A DNA stretch of 54,581 nucleotides, taken from an uncultured Candidatus Saccharibacteria bacterium (GTDB lineage Bacteria; Patescibacteria; Saccharimonadia; Saccharimonadales; CAMLKC01). The stretch covers positions 1 through 54,581 of the forward strand of contig CAMLDM010000001.1 in NCBI GenBank assembly GCA_946479025.1, written 5' to 3'. Under the pieces are notes generated by a model, which saw only the letters and a program-made list of their open reading frames with translations, had not been told where the DNA came from and did not search any database. Of this stretch, positions 16,468 to 24,049 are shown piece after piece (position 1 is the first letter of the stretch; each line of letters starts with the position of its first letter). The position numbers and the translations under genes were made by a program.

Positions 16468-16513
16468 TCACCAAAGAAAGAACGCCACAGTAGTGACGTT
16501 CTTTCTTTGGTGA
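16468..16513. repeat. 17-bp perfect inverted repeat near left edge of the island
   Basis: TCACCAAAGAAAGAACG and its exact reverse complement are separated by 12 nt. It could be a terminator for the small membrane gene or a recombination or element-end signal. It lies within a frame that may be coding (16423-16608). Confidence 0.6.
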
Positions 16514-16608
16514 CCCTACGGGGTAAAAACTGGAACACCCTACAGGCTAGTTTGGAACGGATTGCTAAACAACTCGACGAGTTTGACATTGACATCGAGG
16601 GGAACTAA
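16510..16608 (+). CDS. Possible small protein, start uncertain
   Basis: An open frame runs from 16423 to a TAA at 16606. It ends NTLQASLERIAKQLDEFD and then IDIEGN, a plausible amphipathic helix with an acidic tail. The only usual starts are TTG 16507 and GTG 16510, giving about 32 residues. An ATT at 16426, 9 nt after GAGG, would give a 60-residue product starting with TTNNQSTNLSS. It sits between two small genes on the same strand. I cannot tell which start, if any, is real. Confidence 0.3.
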   Translation: MTLRGKNWNTLQASLERIAKQLDEFDIDIEGN

Positions 16609-16643
16609 TACGACCATAGCGATGCTATACTTAAAGGAGAATT

Positions 16644-16844
16644 ATGAGCGGCTACGAAATTAACGAAAAAGATATCCAAGGCATGTTGAAATACCTAGAA
16701 GTGTTTCACCCTGAGAACGCTAACCACGAATTTGCAGAAGAAATGTTGCGATATCTTAAGGCAGCGTCGCGTAGGTTAGCGGTCAGCGATCCCGACACGC
16801 TAGACAAACTGTACGAAGACTTTCAGCAATCGCGTCAGGTGTAA
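16644..16844 (+). CDS. Small acidic helical hypothetical protein
   Basis: The protein has 66 residues, is all-helical in appearance, acidic and without membrane segments. Family not recognised; similar short proteins are common next to mobile genes in this group (impression only). AAAGGAG is well placed before the ATG, and TGCTATACT (16623-16631) lies 12 nt upstream, so a transcript from it would begin inside or just after the Shine-Dalgarno. It is convergent with the recombinase, 2 nt apart. Confidence 0.55.
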   Translation: MSGYEINEKDIQGMLKYLEVFHPENANHEFAEEMLRYLKAASRRLAVSDPDTLDKLYEDFQQSRQV

Positions 16845-16846
16845 TA

Positions 16847-18271
16847 TTACTTTAGCCTTAGGGCTACAACACCATCTTTCAAAACCGCATTCTCAAACAG
16901 TACACTCAAGATAATACGTTTTTTGCTAGGGACACTTCGTATATAGAGTGCCGCGATTTTATTCTTAGACCTTGAGACCTCGTCTAATGCCTGTGCAGGC
17001 TGGGCTTCACTAAGTTTCGCCAAACGACCTATTATTTGCTGACTCTGATCTGCGAAATCTGTGAGTTTTTCTCGGTATCGCCCCTCAGACACTAGGCCAG
17101 CAAGCTTATCTTCATATAATGCATTTTCCATACTTTGAAGCCTAGCCAACTGATTATTAAGCGCCTTTATAACCTGAGCACGGTAAGCGCTAGCATATAC
17201 CTCTTGCTCGATATTTAGCGCCAAACTCACTTTAGCCAGCTTATCACCGTTGCGATCTTTCATTCCGTCTAATACTTCGATCACCTGATCCTCAACACGG
17301 TCTTCTCGGAGCATAGGTCGTTGCTTGCATACGTCATTCGCACGCCGACACGCCCCATAGCATCGACCTTTCTGTATTTGCCATGTAACTGTTCCGTCAC
17401 AATCTGCGCAACGTATCATACCCTTAAAGATAGGATTGTGTTTCTTCGCTCGACCATAGCTTGGCCTATGGATTTTTTCCTGCACCTCATGAAACAACTC
17501 TCTGCTAATAATTGGCTCCTGAGCGCCAGCGTAATCCTTACCGTTAAATCGGTTAATGCCAATGTAAAAAGGGTTTGTTAAGATTTTGTAAACATAGCTC
17601 TTGGCGTAGGGCCTGCCTTTTCGGCTTGTCACGCCCATATTTTTCAACGTTTCAGTAATCAGCCGAATGTTGCAGTCGGGTAGTTTTGCTAGCTTAAAAA
17701 TATGTTCCATAATAGGTGCAATATCCGCATCAGGTACATGGATCTTCTTTCCATACTCAGTTATGGTTTTGTAGCCAGGAGGAGGTGGTGCTGGCAGCCA
17801 GCCCTGTGCTAGTTTTTCGTCCCAACCCTTCATAGCCTCTTCGCGAAGACTGTCGGTATATTGTTTCGCAAATGTTACAAAAATGCCCCACATGAACTTC
17901 ACTTGTGAGGTTGAGTATTTGTGTAGTTCTAATCCTTCTTTTACCGAATGGAAAATGCGTCGCTCGTCACCTTCGATCCAGTCGTAAATGTCAGAGGCGT
18001 CCTTAATGTTGCGTGCGGCTCTGTCTGTTTTTTCTACGACAAAGTGTTGGATCTTGCCCCCGGCAATGTACGTCAGAAGTGCGCGAAATTCCGTGCGACG
18101 TTGCGCCTTTGATGCGGTCTCTGCAATCTTAAATTCCTTAACGACATTGAGCTGTCTTTTCTTACAGTAGTTCCGTAAAAGCTTCAACTGTGAGTCAAGA
18201 GAGTATCCTTCGTCTTCTTGTGCCTTACTCGACACACGAGCCAATATTACGGCTTTTTGCTGTGCTTGCAT
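16847..18271 (-). CDS. Large serine recombinase (left end of island)
   Basis: Site-specific recombinase of 474 residues. The resolvase domain starts ILARVSSKAQEDEGYSLDSQ with the nucleophile at S14 or S15, followed by EKTDRAARN. A recombinase domain (about 165-270) and a zinc ribbon with CADC and a later Cys pair come next, then a coiled-coil region (about 350-420). This is the large serine integrase or transposase layout. AGGAGGT precedes the ATG. A palindrome at 18266-18310 spans the Shine-Dalgarno and start codon. It probably excises or integrates the island or part of it. Confidence 0.92.
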   Translation of the reverse strand: MQAQQKAVILARVSSKAQEDEGYSLDSQLKLLRNYCKKRQLNVVKEFKIAETASKAQRRTEFRALLTYIAGGKIQHFVVEKTDRAARNIKDASDIYDWIEGDERRIFHSVKEGLELHKYSTSQVKFMWGIFVTFAKQYTDSLREEAMKGWDEKLAQGWLPAPPPPGYKTITEYGKKIHVPDADIAPIMEHIFKLAKLPDCNIRLITETLKNMGVTSRKGRPYAKSYVYKILTNPFYIGINRFNGKDYAGAQEPIISRELFHEVQEKIHRPSYGRAKKHNPIFKGMIRCADCDGTVTWQIQKGRCYGACRRANDVCKQRPMLREDRVEDQVIEVLDGMKDRNGDKLAKVSLALNIEQEVYASAYRAQVIKALNNQLARLQSMENALYEDKLAGLVSEGRYREKLTDFADQSQQIIGRLAKLSEAQPAQALDEVSRSKNKIAALYIRSVPSKKRIILSVLFENAVLKDGVVALRLK

Positions 18272-18310
18272 GATTGTGACCTCCTAAGCTTTTATAGGTC
18301 AATCATGCAA
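18266..18310. repeat. Palindrome covering recombinase RBS and start codon
   Basis: TTGCATGATTGTGACCT and AGGTCAATCATGCAA form an inverted repeat (2-nt insertion in one arm) around a 13-nt centre. The left arm contains the recombinase ATG and the AGGAGGT lies in the loop side. It may be an operator, an attachment-site half or an RNA hairpin that hides the start. Confidence 0.65.
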
Positions 18311-18333
18311 CAGGCTGCCTGTAGGCGCCATAC

Positions 18334-19188
18334 TTAAGCTACTGCTTCATCAATCTTTGCAGTTGCCTGAGCAACCATCTTTTCACCGGTAAGTTCGGAG
18401 AGGAAATATCGGCCACTTAAAAGGTTGAGCACGCCACCTAGATCTTGGTTAGTCCTAATAATTAGCTTTCCCGACTCATCGACGTTCACGCCCGCTTCTT
18501 CATAGCGCGCCGAGTAATCTCGTAATTTTTGTTGCATTACGGGGTCGTCAAGGTCAAGCGAACTATCGGCTAGAACGACAGCAATCTTTTTGGCATATCG
18601 GATACCAATTTTATCAAGATCTATGCCCTCAACAGCAAAGAAGGACTTGTTTAGGAAGGTCTCTTTTTCTTGACGAGTAGCCTCCCTGAAAAAGTCCTCG
18701 ATTCCGGGAAAAAGTGGTCTTATTGTGGAGTAATTTTTGAAGTATAGCCGCCCATTACCATCGTAGTATGCGTCAGGGATGCCTGTAAATTCTACTGCAT
18801 CACTCTGCTCATCAAGCGTCGGATCACCGTCAAAACGAATAAACCGCTTATTTCTAACCCTGTACCTATCAGTTATTTTCGTGAAGAGAATCTGTTGCCC
18901 TCTCACGAGATACAGAGCCTCAATATTGACATACTCATCAGAATGAATTGGATTGGTGTCGGCACTACTCTGCGGATAATCGTAATAGCCAGCCATCATC
19001 TGTGTGCGTTGGTTTTCATCAAGATCGACATACCACCACTCATCACTTTCAAGGCTCTCATCGGGGTTATATGTCCTTACATTGGTAGTAGCTGGTGGCT
19101 GGTAGAAGTTCAGCTGAGCAATATCCTCATCAGCGCTAAATACGACCCGACACTCTCCACGCCGACCCTTAAGTTTAGCCATAAACAT
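18334..19188 (-). CDS. Kiwa-like KwaB (DUF4868-like) protein
   Basis: The protein has 284 residues and is soluble. The central part has the DUF4868 pattern: LVRGQQILFTKITDRYRVR, a DAYYDGNGRLYFKN strand pair, the IEDFFREATRQEKE helix, then a C-terminal DLGGVLNLLSGRYFLSELTG block. In Kiwa, KwaB binds DNA and works with membrane KwaA against phage. The gene directly upstream encodes a membrane protein, and its TGA overlaps this ATG (TGATG), the expected kwaA-kwaB order. Family assignment rests on motif memory and should be checked with a profile search. Confidence 0.55.
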   Translation of the reverse strand: MFMAKLKGRRGECRVVFSADEDIAQLNFYQPPATTNVRTYNPDESLESDEWWYVDLDENQRTQMMAGYYDYPQSSADTNPIHSDEYVNIEALYLVRGQQILFTKITDRYRVRNKRFIRFDGDPTLDEQSDAVEFTGIPDAYYDGNGRLYFKNYSTIRPLFPGIEDFFREATRQEKETFLNKSFFAVEGIDLDKIGIRYAKKIAVVLADSSLDLDDPVMQQKLRDYSARYEEAGVNVDESGKLIIRTNQDLGGVLNLLSGRYFLSELTGEKMVAQATAKIDEAVA

Positions 19189-19754
19189 CACAATTCCTCC
19201 TCAAGATATGTGTAATTATTTATTCTCCTTAGATTCTGAAACTCCATAGCGCCTTTTAGGTCAGCTCTCTTCGTAACAAGCGTAAACGTATTGCCATGCG
19301 CTGTTCGAACCTCGTAGAACCTATACCCAAAGAATAGCCAAATGGGATTAAAGTAAAATACCCGTTCAAAGAGTCTCCAGAGCACCATTAACACGACTAG
19401 TACAATTACGGCCTCCCGTAGCTTGTCAGCACCAAGGCCAAGCGCTATCACGAATAGGCCGATATACGTTGGCATTGCTGTGCTTTCAATGGGTTTTAGC
19501 TCAGTTGCGCTTAACGTTTCTCCTGATTTGAACACAAGCTGAGATAGTTTGAGCGATACATAGGAGAACCCTATAAGCGCAGCCACCATAGCGACGTTTT
19601 TTATGATGAATCCTGTCGTATAGCCCTGGGCGTAACTCGGCAGGCTCACGTAAGGTATATCGAATTGATTTATGACAACAAAAAAGTATGCTACGCCCGA
19701 GAACGAGCTTAATGTTAAAACAAATTTTGTTATTATTTTAAACAGTGTACTCAC
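19188..19754 (-). CDS. Kiwa-like KwaA membrane protein
   Basis: The protein has 188 residues and four hydrophobic segments (about 10-28, 48-68, 92-108, 113-135), then a cytoplasmic C-terminal domain beginning NPIWLFFGYRFYEV. Size, four helices and tight coupling to a DUF4868-like gene match KwaA of the Kiwa system, the membrane sensor of phage attachment. GTG at 19754 is chosen because AAGGAG lies 7 nt upstream; the longer TTG form from 19775 is less likely. On sequence alone it could be another small membrane partner. Confidence 0.5.
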   Translation of the reverse strand: MSTLFKIITKFVLTLSSFSGVAYFFVVINQFDIPYVSLPSYAQGYTTGFIIKNVAMVAALIGFSYVSLKLSQLVFKSGETLSATELKPIESTAMPTYIGLFVIALGLGADKLREAVIVLVVLMVLWRLFERVFYFNPIWLFFGYRFYEVRTAHGNTFTLVTKRADLKGAMEFQNLRRINNYTYLEEEL

Positions 19755-19838
19755 CAAACAGCTCCTTACTCCCAATAAGGACCTGCCACCCCAGGTACGG
19801 TAATTAAGATTGTGTATATTTTACCACATAACAACCAT

Positions 19839-20222
19839 CTATAACAGTCCTTCACGACGAAAGCTACAGTAGTCCAGCCTAGTAACAATGATGTGGTCTA
19901 CCAGTTTGATACCAAGCAATTGGCCAGCCGCAATAAGCTGCTGCGTTGTCGTGACGTCCTCTTCACTCGGCTCGGCATATCCGGATGGATGATTATGTGC
20001 AATGAGTACTGACGCGGCTCGATCCTTCAATGGGCCTGCAAATACTTCGCGTGGATGTACCAGCGTTGTGTCTAGCAAGCCAATCGTTACCGTACGACGC
20101 TTTAATAGTCTACAACTGCTATCCAGTGATAAGCACACAAAGTATTCCTGCCGCTTCGTACGAATAAACTTCAGGTAGCTCAGAAAGTCTTCGGCTGTTA
20201 GTAGCGGCTCACTTTTATTCAT
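19839..20222 (-). CDS. RadC-like JAB-domain protein
   Basis: The protein has 127 residues and carries only the JAB/MPN domain of RadC, without the N-terminal helix-hairpin-helix part. The metal motif is intact: VLIAHNHPSG followed by S and D (HxH, then 7 residues, S, 2 residues, D), and HPREVF precedes it. Short RadC proteins are common on mobile and defence islands; their biochemical role is not settled. ATG at 20222 overlaps the stop of the upstream gene by 8 nt, so the two form an operon. Confidence 0.88.
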   Translation of the reverse strand: MNKSEPLLTAEDFLSYLKFIRTKRQEYFVCLSLDSSCRLLKRRTVTIGLLDTTLVHPREVFAGPLKDRAASVLIAHNHPSGYAEPSEEDVTTTQQLIAAGQLLGIKLVDHIIVTRLDYCSFRREGLL

Positions 20223-20649
20223 ACACCACAACTAAGCCGTTTTTCGGCATCCAACTCGTAAGCATGTGTAGCTTTTCTTTCTCAAAACCGTAGGTGATAT
20301 AAACCGTACAGCATACTGGCGGAACGCGTACGAAATCCTCAGCCGTCGCAAACGTTATATTTGCCTCCACTAAATCGTTAGGCGGAGCAGCCGTAAAACG
20401 TAACGATTGCATCCAGGCGATCTGCTGGGTCAGCTTCGCGACTTTCATGGTGTTGAGTGTACTTGAACAATCACGACGAGTACGACGCACAAGCTTTAGC
20501 CATTGTTTCCTAGTAGCAGAGAGCAATACGATTGGCTTGTCGGTCACAACTGCAATTTTGCCAAATACACCTCGTTCTCGTATTTCCTCGGCCAAATCTC
20601 TTGATAGACTACCGCGTGGCGGACGATATAAAACTGATGATTGATGCAT
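20215..20649 (-). CDS. Hypothetical protein coupled to RadC-like gene
   Basis: The protein has 144 residues, no membrane segment and no family recognised. It has a basic middle (RKQWLKLVRRTRRDCSS) that could contact nucleic acid and a beta-rich C-terminal half. It overlaps the RadC-like gene by 8 nt. ATG at 20649 or 20673 are both possible; neither has a clear Shine-Dalgarno. It is transcribed away from the XRE regulator across a shared palindromic operator. Confidence 0.5.
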   Translation of the reverse strand: MHQSSVLYRPPRGSLSRDLAEEIRERGVFGKIAVVTDKPIVLLSATRKQWLKLVRRTRRDCSSTLNTMKVAKLTQQIAWMQSLRFTAAPPNDLVEANITFATAEDFVRVPPVCCTVYITYGFEKEKLHMLTSWMPKNGLVVVYE

Positions 20650-20658
20650 TATTTTTCT

Positions 20659-20725
20659 CTTACATATTGACATAGTTGTATCTGTTACAGGATAGCCCGT
20701 TCTTATAACTATGTCAATCTGTAAG
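20659..20725. promoter_or_regulatory. 19-bp inverted repeat operator between divergent operons
   Basis: CTTACATATTGACATAGTT (20659-20677) and AACTATGTCAATCTGTAAG (20707-20725) match as an inverted repeat at 18 of 19 positions. Each arm contains a TTGACA. On the minus strand TTGACA is followed after 17 nt by TATCCT. This is a good candidate operator for the XRE protein encoded next to it. Confidence 0.65.
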
Positions 20726-20761
20726 TGTTACGAACTGTAATGTTTCTTTACTCTAGAAGTA

Positions 20762-20989
20762 ATGAATGATCCAAAAGAATCCAAATATCTAAAAGCTTTC
20801 GGCAAGCGTGTTGCAGAAGTTCGCCGTGCACGCGGCTTAACGCAAGAAGAACTTGCAGCCAAAGCTGATATTACGCCATTATCAATTGGTTTTATTGAGC
20901 AGGGTCGCCGTTGGCCACGACTTATCACTTTGCAAAAATTAGCGAAGTGTCTAGATATCTCCGTATCTGAGTTCTTCAAGGGGCTGTAG
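20762..20989 (+). CDS. XRE-family HTH regulator
   Basis: A 75-residue Cro/C1-type helix-turn-helix protein. VRRARGLTQEELAAKADI and SIGFIEQGRRWPRL are the classic HTH helices. It is the first gene of a pair: its TAG overlaps the GTG of the nuclease-like gene by 1 nt. It is likely a controller protein that binds the inverted repeats upstream and limits expression of the downstream nuclease, like the C protein of restriction systems (inference). Confidence 0.9.
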   Translation: MNDPKESKYLKAFGKRVAEVRRARGLTQEELAAKADITPLSIGFIEQGRRWPRLITLQKLAKCLDISVSEFFKGL

Positions 20990-21447
20990 TGGTTATCAAT
21001 AGCGCCTCAGTGCAGGATAAAGTGCTGAGCGCATGTAACGAGACCGGCCTAAAGGACGGCCAACTATTCGGTGGCGTAAGCGAGTGGGCAGTGGCACACC
21101 GTCTTGCAATATACCTCGAAAAACACTTTCCTGGGTACTCTGTAGATTGCGAGTACAATCGTATGCCCGGAGAACCAGAAGCGACATATGATACGACTCA
21201 ACACGTGCCGAAACGATTGCACGGAAACAAACAGGTGCGACCTGACATTATTATCCACGAAAGAGGCAACAACGACCGTAACCTTGTAGTGATAGAGCTT
21301 AAAAAAGCAAGCAACAAACATGGTATAGACGATGACGCTGAAAAACTTAGAGCTTTTAAGGATGATGCTAGCCTAAGGTATGCGTATGCATTTCAGGTTA
21401 CGATCCCTATAGGTAAAGATACGCAACTTGGACTGACTCCAATTTAG
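20989..21447 (+). CDS. PD-(D/E)XK nuclease-like protein
   Basis: The protein has 152 residues. The nuclease core motif is visible as VRPDIIIHERG (D86), then NLVVIELKKAS (E103, K105), with a helix after it. This is the D...ExK site of restriction-type endonucleases. GTG at 20989 is fused to the stop of the XRE gene. No methyltransferase sits next to it, though one lies 6 kb away in the same island. It may be a small restriction or toxin-like nuclease under XRE control, or a repair nuclease of the mobile element. Confidence 0.7.
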   Translation: MVINSASVQDKVLSACNETGLKDGQLFGGVSEWAVAHRLAIYLEKHFPGYSVDCEYNRMPGEPEATYDTTQHVPKRLHGNKQVRPDIIIHERGNNDRNLVVIELKKASNKHGIDDDAEKLRAFKDDASLRYAYAFQVTIPIGKDTQLGLTPI

Positions 21448-21520
21448 AAGTCCTCCTATCTCCGTTGATCCCACCATGTCTATAGGTTACTATTAGTTGT
21501 AGAATTGACAGAATTATGAC

Positions 21521-24049
21521 GTGGTTATGCTTACAATAGACAACGCACTGAATTTTCTAGGTCACAACTTTTTTGACCGTACTCTTAGTGTTGCTTTGCT
21601 GAGTATTGCCGCATACCTACTTTACCGCTGGATTCTAGAGCCAACACATACAATCATCAAGGGGGTATGGAACTTCTGGCACGTGCGCAAAACACCAGCC
21701 GCATACCTTGAAATAACACCACAGAAACATTCAGAGAAATCGCCGCAAGCAACACAACAACTTTTTACCGTCTTACAGCAAACCGTCGGCAGAAACAAAA
21801 CAGCCTCACTTGAAATTGTCGCATCGCGCAAAGATGGCGTGCGCTATCTTATTCGCATCAGCCCTCGCGACCTTTCTACCTTACAGCGTCAGATTGCCTC
21901 ATATACGCCTGAGGTACAATTCCGTGAACTTACAGACGAGCCACAGATGTTCGCAGGCGACTACGTTACGATCAGCGAGCCAAAGCAGTGCCGACACTAT
22001 GCCTATCCGCTAGTACAAAATGAGGAACTGGAGCAAAGTGATGTTGCAGCATACATCGCAGGCTCTATGGGCAAGCTCAAATCAGGTGAAACAATGGCAC
22101 TACAAATAGTACTCTCACCTTATAGCTCGCACTGGGCAAACCGCATATACAACAAAATCTTGAACAAAGGTTACGTACAGATTGACGGTAAGCTGCGGAG
22201 CTTTATCATCCTGCGATGGTGGGTGTGGGTAGCTACGCTTATAATTGGCGCACTAACAAACGACATCAACCTTGCGCTTTCTTGGGGTTTTATCTTTTTG
22301 ATTGCATCGTTCTTCGTTAAGCGCGATGAGCCGATGCTTACGACACATGAAGAAGAACTATACCAAGCCATCCTAAACAAACTCGGCCAGCCTTTATTCC
22401 GTAGTGACGTTCGGATTGTTGTCACAGCCGGAACCGCGCAGCGAGCAGATCAACTTTTCAAGGGAGTAAGCGGATCGCTAGCACCGCTTAATAGCCCATT
22501 CCAAGCACTAGGCGACTCGGCGTTGTTGCAGAATAAGTTTAGCTATAAATTCCGTGAGTTCAAGCTTACGCACCGACTGCCATCACTTATAGTCACTAAC
22601 TCGAGTATTTTTGCCGCATCCGAATTGGCTAGCATCTACCATTTCCCATACGGAATAATCAAGACCGAAGGTATGGTACGTTCTCATAGTCGCACGCTTC
22701 CGGCCACACTTGGCATGAAGAACAATGAATTCGATGTTGTGCTCGGCCAAAACAATCACCATGGAGAAGTAACACCGATCGGCCTGACCAGCGCCGAGCG
22801 CGAGCGCCACGTGTTCATTATCGGGGGTACAGGCAACGGTAAAACGACCATGCTGCAGTACGCTATCGTGCAGGATATTAAGAATGGCAAAGGTGTCGCC
22901 GTAGTCGACCCGCACGGCGACATGGCCGAAGAATTATTACGTCATATTCCTGACGAGCGCATCAACGACGTCATCTACTTTAATCCCGACGACCTAGCGC
23001 ATCCTATCGGTATGAACTTACTTGAACTCACGCCCAGCCTAACTGGCGACGATTTGCTACGCGAAAAAGACCTAGTCACCGAAGCAGTTGTGTCGGTATT
23101 TCGTAAGATATTCTCCGAAGACAACAGCGGCGGCCATCGCATAGAGTACGTACTGCGCAACACTATTCAAACCGCCTTGTATATTGAGGATGCAACACTC
23201 TTTACTGTATATGACCTACTCAATGACCCTGAGTACCGCAAGAAGGTGCTGCGAACAATCGACGATAAAAACCTGATCAACTTCTGGAAACAAGAACTCG
23301 GCAAAGCTGGTGATATGCAGAAGGTAAAGATGGCCGCAGGTATTACCGCTAAAATTGGGCGCTTCTTGTTCTCAGCATCAGCAAAACGCGTGTTGGAACA
23401 GCCTCGCTCAACCATCGACTTCGATAAAATACTCGATGGTAAAATTCTGATCTGTAACTTCTCAAAGGGTTTGCTAGGCGAGGATACCTCCGAGCTGTTC
23501 GGTATCGCCATACTTGCGAAATTGCAGCTGGCGTCGCTACATCGAGCACGGATCAAGCAGGCTGATCGCAAGCCATTCTATCTATATGTGGATGAATTTC
23601 AAAACTTCGCCACGCCGTCATTCGTACAGATGCTGTCCGAGGCACGCAAGTACAAACTCTACCTGACAATGGCTGAACAGACCACGTCACAGCAGGACGA
23701 ACAGCAGATGGTTAATATTATTTTGGCAAATGTTGGCACGGTGATTTGTTTCCGCTCAGGCAACCCCTCGGATGAAAAGTTAGTATTACCGCTGTTTGAA
23801 CCGTACATCGAGAAGGGCGAGATCGCTAATTTGCCATCATACAACTTTTACGTGCGCGTAGCAGCGCAGAAGCCGCAGGAGCCACTTTCGGGCGAAACTA
23901 CATTACTTGCAGACGGCAACAAAAATAAGGTGACCCGGATCATTCATACATCAAGAAAAATACACGCAACAAAAAGGCCAAATAAAGAGTCTGTACGTAG
24001 CAAATCACCTAAAGAGTATAAAACCGTAAAATTACTAAGCGAAGACTAA
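21521..24049 (+). CDS. FtsK/TraD-like conjugative ATPase (island copy)
   Basis: Membrane-associated type IV secretion coupling-type ATPase of 842 residues. One N-terminal helix and a second hydrophobic hairpin (about 225-270) precede the motor domain. Walker A IIGGTGNGKTTM is near residue 435, VVDPHGDMAE follows, and Walker B FYLYVDEFQNF is near 686. A chromosomal paralogue with the same layout lies at 51346-54093. GTG at 21521 and ATG at 21527 are both possible. It probably pumps the island's DNA during transfer. No relaxase gene is obvious except the replication-relaxation protein at 28.7 kb. Confidence 0.88.
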   Translation: MVMLTIDNALNFLGHNFFDRTLSVALLSIAAYLLYRWILEPTHTIIKGVWNFWHVRKTPAAYLEITPQKHSEKSPQATQQLFTVLQQTVGRNKTASLEIVASRKDGVRYLIRISPRDLSTLQRQIASYTPEVQFRELTDEPQMFAGDYVTISEPKQCRHYAYPLVQNEELEQSDVAAYIAGSMGKLKSGETMALQIVLSPYSSHWANRIYNKILNKGYVQIDGKLRSFIILRWWVWVATLIIGALTNDINLALSWGFIFLIASFFVKRDEPMLTTHEEELYQAILNKLGQPLFRSDVRIVVTAGTAQRADQLFKGVSGSLAPLNSPFQALGDSALLQNKFSYKFREFKLTHRLPSLIVTNSSIFAASELASIYHFPYGIIKTEGMVRSHSRTLPATLGMKNNEFDVVLGQNNHHGEVTPIGLTSAERERHVFIIGGTGNGKTTMLQYAIVQDIKNGKGVAVVDPHGDMAEELLRHIPDERINDVIYFNPDDLAHPIGMNLLELTPSLTGDDLLREKDLVTEAVVSVFRKIFSEDNSGGHRIEYVLRNTIQTALYIEDATLFTVYDLLNDPEYRKKVLRTIDDKNLINFWKQELGKAGDMQKVKMAAGITAKIGRFLFSASAKRVLEQPRSTIDFDKILDGKILICNFSKGLLGEDTSELFGIAILAKLQLASLHRARIKQADRKPFYLYVDEFQNFATPSFVQMLSEARKYKLYLTMAEQTTSQQDEQQMVNIILANVGTVICFRSGNPSDEKLVLPLFEPYIEKGEIANLPSYNFYVRVAAQKPQEPLSGETTLLADGNKNKVTRIIHTSRKIHATKRPNKESVRSKSPKEYKTVKLLSED

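Noticed and set aside
16100..16850. Copy of the tRNA-Glu 3' end as attL of the island
   Set aside because: I searched by eye for the GGGGAATCGAACC segment and its complement near the left edge and found none. Serine integrases need only a 2-bp core, so absence does not argue against integration.
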